Assembly (NCBI GenBank): GCA_964517555.1
Contig: CAZFEF010000017.1
Location: 1 to 15,671 of the forward strand
Direction: 5' to 3'
Source of the DNA: DAONDZ01 sp964517555
GTDB lineage: Bacteria > Patescibacteriota > Patescibacteriia > Patescibacteriales > UBA12465
DNA length: 15,671 bases
Position 1 is the first letter of the stretch. Each line of letters opens with the position of its first letter. Both the position numbers and the translations under genes were made by a program. Below are positions 13,647-15,671 of the stretch, piece after piece. Below the pieces are notes generated by a model, which ran no database searches, was not told where the DNA came from, and saw nothing but the letters and a program-made list of their open reading frames with translations.

Positions 13647-14399
13647 CTATTCATCGTCAAAGACGAATTCCTGTCCCGGTCGAACGAACCCGGCAAAACC
13701 ATCAGCTAACGCGTCCAATTTTTCCCAGCCCAGATTTAGATGCACCAACCAGGTCTTTTTTCTAGCTGCCTCAGGCAAGTCGGAACGAAGTTTGCCGTAC
13801 TCAATATGAGAAACGACTTTCAACCCTTCAGTGAATTGGCAATCCTGGAAAATCAAGGGAAAATCAACCGGCGGGAGGGCCGAGGAATCGCCGGAATAAT
13901 AGAAGGTCCGACCAAATTCCAAGCCATAGTTTTCCATCGCCGCCAAATGAGGAGTTGGCACATACTTGATTAGTGGCAATCCGGGGATTAAAACTTCTAA
14001 GCCGATCCGGACTGAGAAATAATCCTCTAAATCCAAATAGCGCGGGTCACCTTGCGGATCTTGGTTATACCTTAATCCAGCTTTTAAGGCTTCGTTCCAG
14101 AGCCGATCAGCGAACTCAGGAGTCGGCAGGTGAAGAATGGGCCGGGGATGACTGCGAGGCATAGCGAAATAACGGTAGAAGGCCAGAAGTTCGAGACCGC
14201 CGATATGATCAGCGTGATGGTGAGTGATAACAATATCAGTTATTTGGCCGATCAAATTATGCTGCAGAAGATAGGGGGTGACTGAGAAGCCGCAATCCAC
14301 TAATAGTTTCCGATCGGTGGTGCCGCTCATCAAAAAACTGGTGTTGCCTAGCGCGGCGTTAAACCCAGCGCCAGTGCCGATCCAAACAATTTTACTCAT
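13647..14399 (-). CDS. Metallo-beta-lactamase fold hydrolase
   Basis: A 250-residue MBL-fold protein. The metal site is complete: THHHADHIGG (59-68) gives His60, His62, Asp64 and His65; His151 (PTPHLAA) and Asp171 (YYSGDSS) supply the rest, and His220 (LVHLNLG) near the end completes a typical binuclear zinc site. The N-terminal WIGTGAGFNAALGNTSFLM strand pair fits the RNase Z/PqqB-like side of the superfamily. There is no exosite that would make tRNA processing certain, so the substrate is open. It follows the radical SAM gene by 38 bases on the same strand and so is probably in the same transcript. No Shine-Dalgarno is visible; a four-codon frame (ATG AGC CAT GAG TAA) overlaps the start by out-of-frame reading. 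Confidence 0.88.
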   Translation of the reverse strand: MSKIVWIGTGAGFNAALGNTSFLMSGTTDRKLLVDCGFSVTPYLLQHNLIGQITDIVITHHHADHIGGLELLAFYRYFAMPRSHPRPILHLPTPEFADRLWNEALKAGLRYNQDPQGDPRYLDLEDYFSVRIGLEVLIPGLPLIKYVPTPHLAAMENYGLEFGRTFYYSGDSSALPPVDFPLIFQDCQFTEGLKVVSHIEYGKLRSDLPEAARKKTWLVHLNLGWEKLDALADGFAGFVRPGQEFVFDDE

Positions 14400-14437
14400 G
14401 GCTCATGGTTTTTGAGGGTTAGACATTAATTGAATTT

Positions 14438-15208
14438 TTAAAGATCTAGCAATTGGCGCAGATCTATTTTAATCAAAGGACAAACGTGTTGATATCCCGG
14501 TAGCGGTGAATTTATCCTCAACGGACAACCGGCAAGCTGGGAACTATCGGCGATCAAAGGACAGGGATAAAGCTTCAAGTCTGACCGTAATTCAAAATGA
14601 TGTTGGCTCTCCAGCCGACAAATAGAATTAACTTTAGTGGCTAGAGCTAGCGGCAATTGCGGGATGCCAAAACTGATATTCATTTTTTTGGTAAACGGCG
14701 CTAGCTCGTGTTGCAAAGTTGATAAGAATTCATCCGGTCCAACAATCTCCGAAGCGCAATCAGCGCCCCGGCCAATAGCAGATAAAAAACAGAAACGCTG
14801 GTCCCTGACCCCCAAAGAGAAACTTAAAGCGGCAATCCGGCCTAAATCAGAAAGATTAGAACGCGATACCACCGTGTTGATCCTGACCTTTAGTCCGGCG
14901 GCGCAACTTAGACGTATGTTTTCTACGACTTGATCGAAAACTCGACGACTGACCGGGCGGAGACGATAATAGGTTCCATAATTAGAGCCGTCTAAACTAA
15001 TACCTAAACCATCGAGGCCGGCTTTTTGCAAAGATTCTAATCGCTCACGATTCAGCAAGGCGGCATTGGTCAAAACCCTAACCTCTAAACCGAGGGACTT
15101 GGCCGCACTGATAATTTCCTCCAAATCCGGCCTAAGTAACGGCTCGCCGCCGGTCAGATCCAGAAAGCGACCACCGGAGCGGACAGAACCCGATAAAGAC
15201 CACCCCAA
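14438..15208 (-). CDS. Radical SAM/SPASM-like protein, N-terminus lost
   Basis: The frame gives 256 residues, but only those from about residue 10 look native. The core is clear: LTGGEPLLRPDLEEI (18-32), the SAM-binding GGEP motif, a VLTNAALLN strand (45-53), GLGISLDGS (67-75) and RINTVVSRSN (109-118). The C-terminus carries Cys197, 216, 228 and 243, plausible ligands for an auxiliary iron-sulfur cluster. The CxxxCxxC motif that binds the catalytic cluster should lie just before the preserved part and is missing. The first nine residues of the frame come from the adjoining, opposite-strand coding sequence. The fragment therefore cannot be an active radical SAM enzyme as it stands. The next gene encodes an MBL-fold protein. 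Confidence 0.8.
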   Translation of the reverse strand: MGWSLSGSVRSGGRFLDLTGGEPLLRPDLEEIISAAKSLGLEVRVLTNAALLNRERLESLQKAGLDGLGISLDGSNYGTYYRLRPVSRRVFDQVVENIRLSCAAGLKVRINTVVSRSNLSDLGRIAALSFSLGVRDQRFCFLSAIGRGADCASEIVGPDEFLSTLQHELAPFTKKMNISFGIPQLPLALATKVNSICRLESQHHFELRSDLKLYPCPLIADSSQLAGCPLRINSPLPGYQHVCPLIKIDLRQLLDL

Positions 15209-15602
15209 ACATCACCCTTTCAAGGTGATGGGTCCAACCGGAACTAACCGCAAGGTAGTCAGAGGGCACAGCACTGGATTGCAGTATGTGTTTGAAGAAC
15301 TGCCGGGAAACGACAATCATTGGTTGTTTGATCCCATAACCGGGATCCTGACCTTTAACATCAGGAGCAGTGTCTGGGAAAGCATGGAGAGGTCTGGTGA
15401 AAGAAACCTGATTCACTATCAGGTCTATATCACCCTCAAAGCCCTCGAGCTGCAAAGAGTCCCGGCCACCCTGCGGCCCAGTGTCTACGAGTTCCTGCAA
15501 AAGGAACTGCCGACCGCCGGAGTGTTCATCGCCTCAACTGTCACCCTGCCCCCGCGCAAAGCCAAAAGCGAAGTCGGCAAAGTGATCAAAGGGAAAAAAT
15601 AA
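15186..15602 (+). CDS. 5'-truncated protein of unknown function (C-terminal part)
   Basis: From 15186 to the TAA at 15602 one frame reads like real protein: 138 residues starting EPDKDHPKHH, with a GPTGTNRKVVRGH segment, HWLFDPITGILTFN, and a basic tail ending KGKK. The frame stays open leftwards into the opposite-strand radical SAM gene, but those residues look like a shadow. The first in-frame ATG after the join is at 15228. The FDPITGILTFNIRSS pattern followed by helices recalls the end of some GHKL-type ATP-binding proteins, but I cannot name a family. Codon use and GC are richer in G/C than in the rest of the window. A terminator follows. The N-terminal part is missing and should lie beyond the join. 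Confidence 0.55.
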   Translation, partial: EPDKDHPKHHPFKVMGPTGTNRKVVRGHSTGLQYVFEELPGNDNHWLFDPITGILTFNIRSSVWESMERSGERNLIHYQVYITLKALELQRVPATLRPSVYEFLQKELPTAGVFIASTVTLPPRKAKSEVGKVIKGKK

Positions 15603-15641
15603 GCTGAATAAGCTAAATAAATGACGTCCTCCCCGCACTCC

Positions 15642-15668
15642 AAAAGCTACCCTAACAGGTAGCTTTTT
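15642..15668 (+). terminator. Intrinsic terminator at the right edge
   Basis: AAAAGCTACC (15642-15651) pairs with GGTAGCTTTT (15658-15667) around a 6-nt loop and ends in a T-run. It lies about 40 nt after the preceding plus-strand stop codon. Confidence 0.8.
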
Positions 15669-15671
15669 CCA

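Noticed and set aside
14394..14408. Four-codon mini-frame overlapping the MBL start
   Set aside because: Too short to judge; such frames are common by chance.
15210..15230. CATCACC / GGTGATG inverted repeat near the join
   Set aside because: It lies inside the coding frame right of the join and has no T-run or partner copy that would mark it as a mobile-element end.
1..15671. tRNA, rRNA, CRISPR array or insertion sequence
   Set aside because: No cloverleaf, rRNA segment, regularly spaced repeat or transposase was seen on either strand.

Overview
The window looks like chromosomal DNA from a member of the Candidate Phyla Radiation (Patescibacteria, Parcubacteria-like). This is an inference from gene style, not from a marker-gene phylogeny. 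The supporting signs are a strongly reduced alanyl-tRNA synthetase (593 aa), a membrane protein beside an ECF sigma factor of a type I associate with these genomes, short intergenic gaps, moderate-to-low GC, and gene starts that almost all lack a Shine-Dalgarno motif. No rRNA, tRNA, CRISPR array or insertion sequence was found.

Layout, left to right. Positions 1-124 hold two terminator hairpins. HU (125-406, minus) has its own promoter. A minus-strand group follows, in transcription order: a cN-III (UMPH-1) type nucleotidase (4344-3487), a half-size EamA transporter (3482-3060), alaS (3021-1240) and a secreted C39-like cysteine peptidase (1238-576). alaS has its own apparently leaderless promoter. 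Positions 4345-4634 hold a structured leader or small RNA ending in a strong terminator, upstream of a plus-strand MFS transporter (4635-5822). From 5868 to 12389 lies a minus-strand envelope block: ECF sigma factor, three-TM putative anti-sigma factor, long palindromic terminator, MacA-like adaptor, MacB-like ATPase, MacB-like permease, DUF5666-type membrane protein, hairpin, lipoprotein. An adenylate kinase-like gene (12503-13066, plus) diverges from sigma. A conserved unknown protein (13581-13063), a metallo-beta-lactamase fold hydrolase (14399-13647) and a radical SAM/SPASM-like protein (from about 15185 to 14438) follow on the minus strand.

The right end is abnormal. At about 15180-15190 the radical SAM gene loses its N-terminal cluster-binding region, and sequence coding on the opposite strand begins at once; that protein also lacks its N-terminus. 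Two genes joined head to head, both missing their 5' parts, suggest an assembly chimera or a real rearrangement. The final 420 bases are richer in GC by hand count (188 of 360 in 15241-15600) than the spots I counted elsewhere.

The most coherent functional unit is the envelope block. A membrane protein with an OB-like extracellular domain may hold the ECF sigma factor, which may in turn control the MacAB-like exporter and its DUF5666 and lipoprotein companions. The other points of note are the leader RNA before the MFS gene, three promoters placing the -10 box exactly 6 nt before the start codon, promoters nested in terminators, a cN-III nucleotidase of a family best known from animals, and an AlaRS that seems to lack both the editing beta-barrel and C-Ala.
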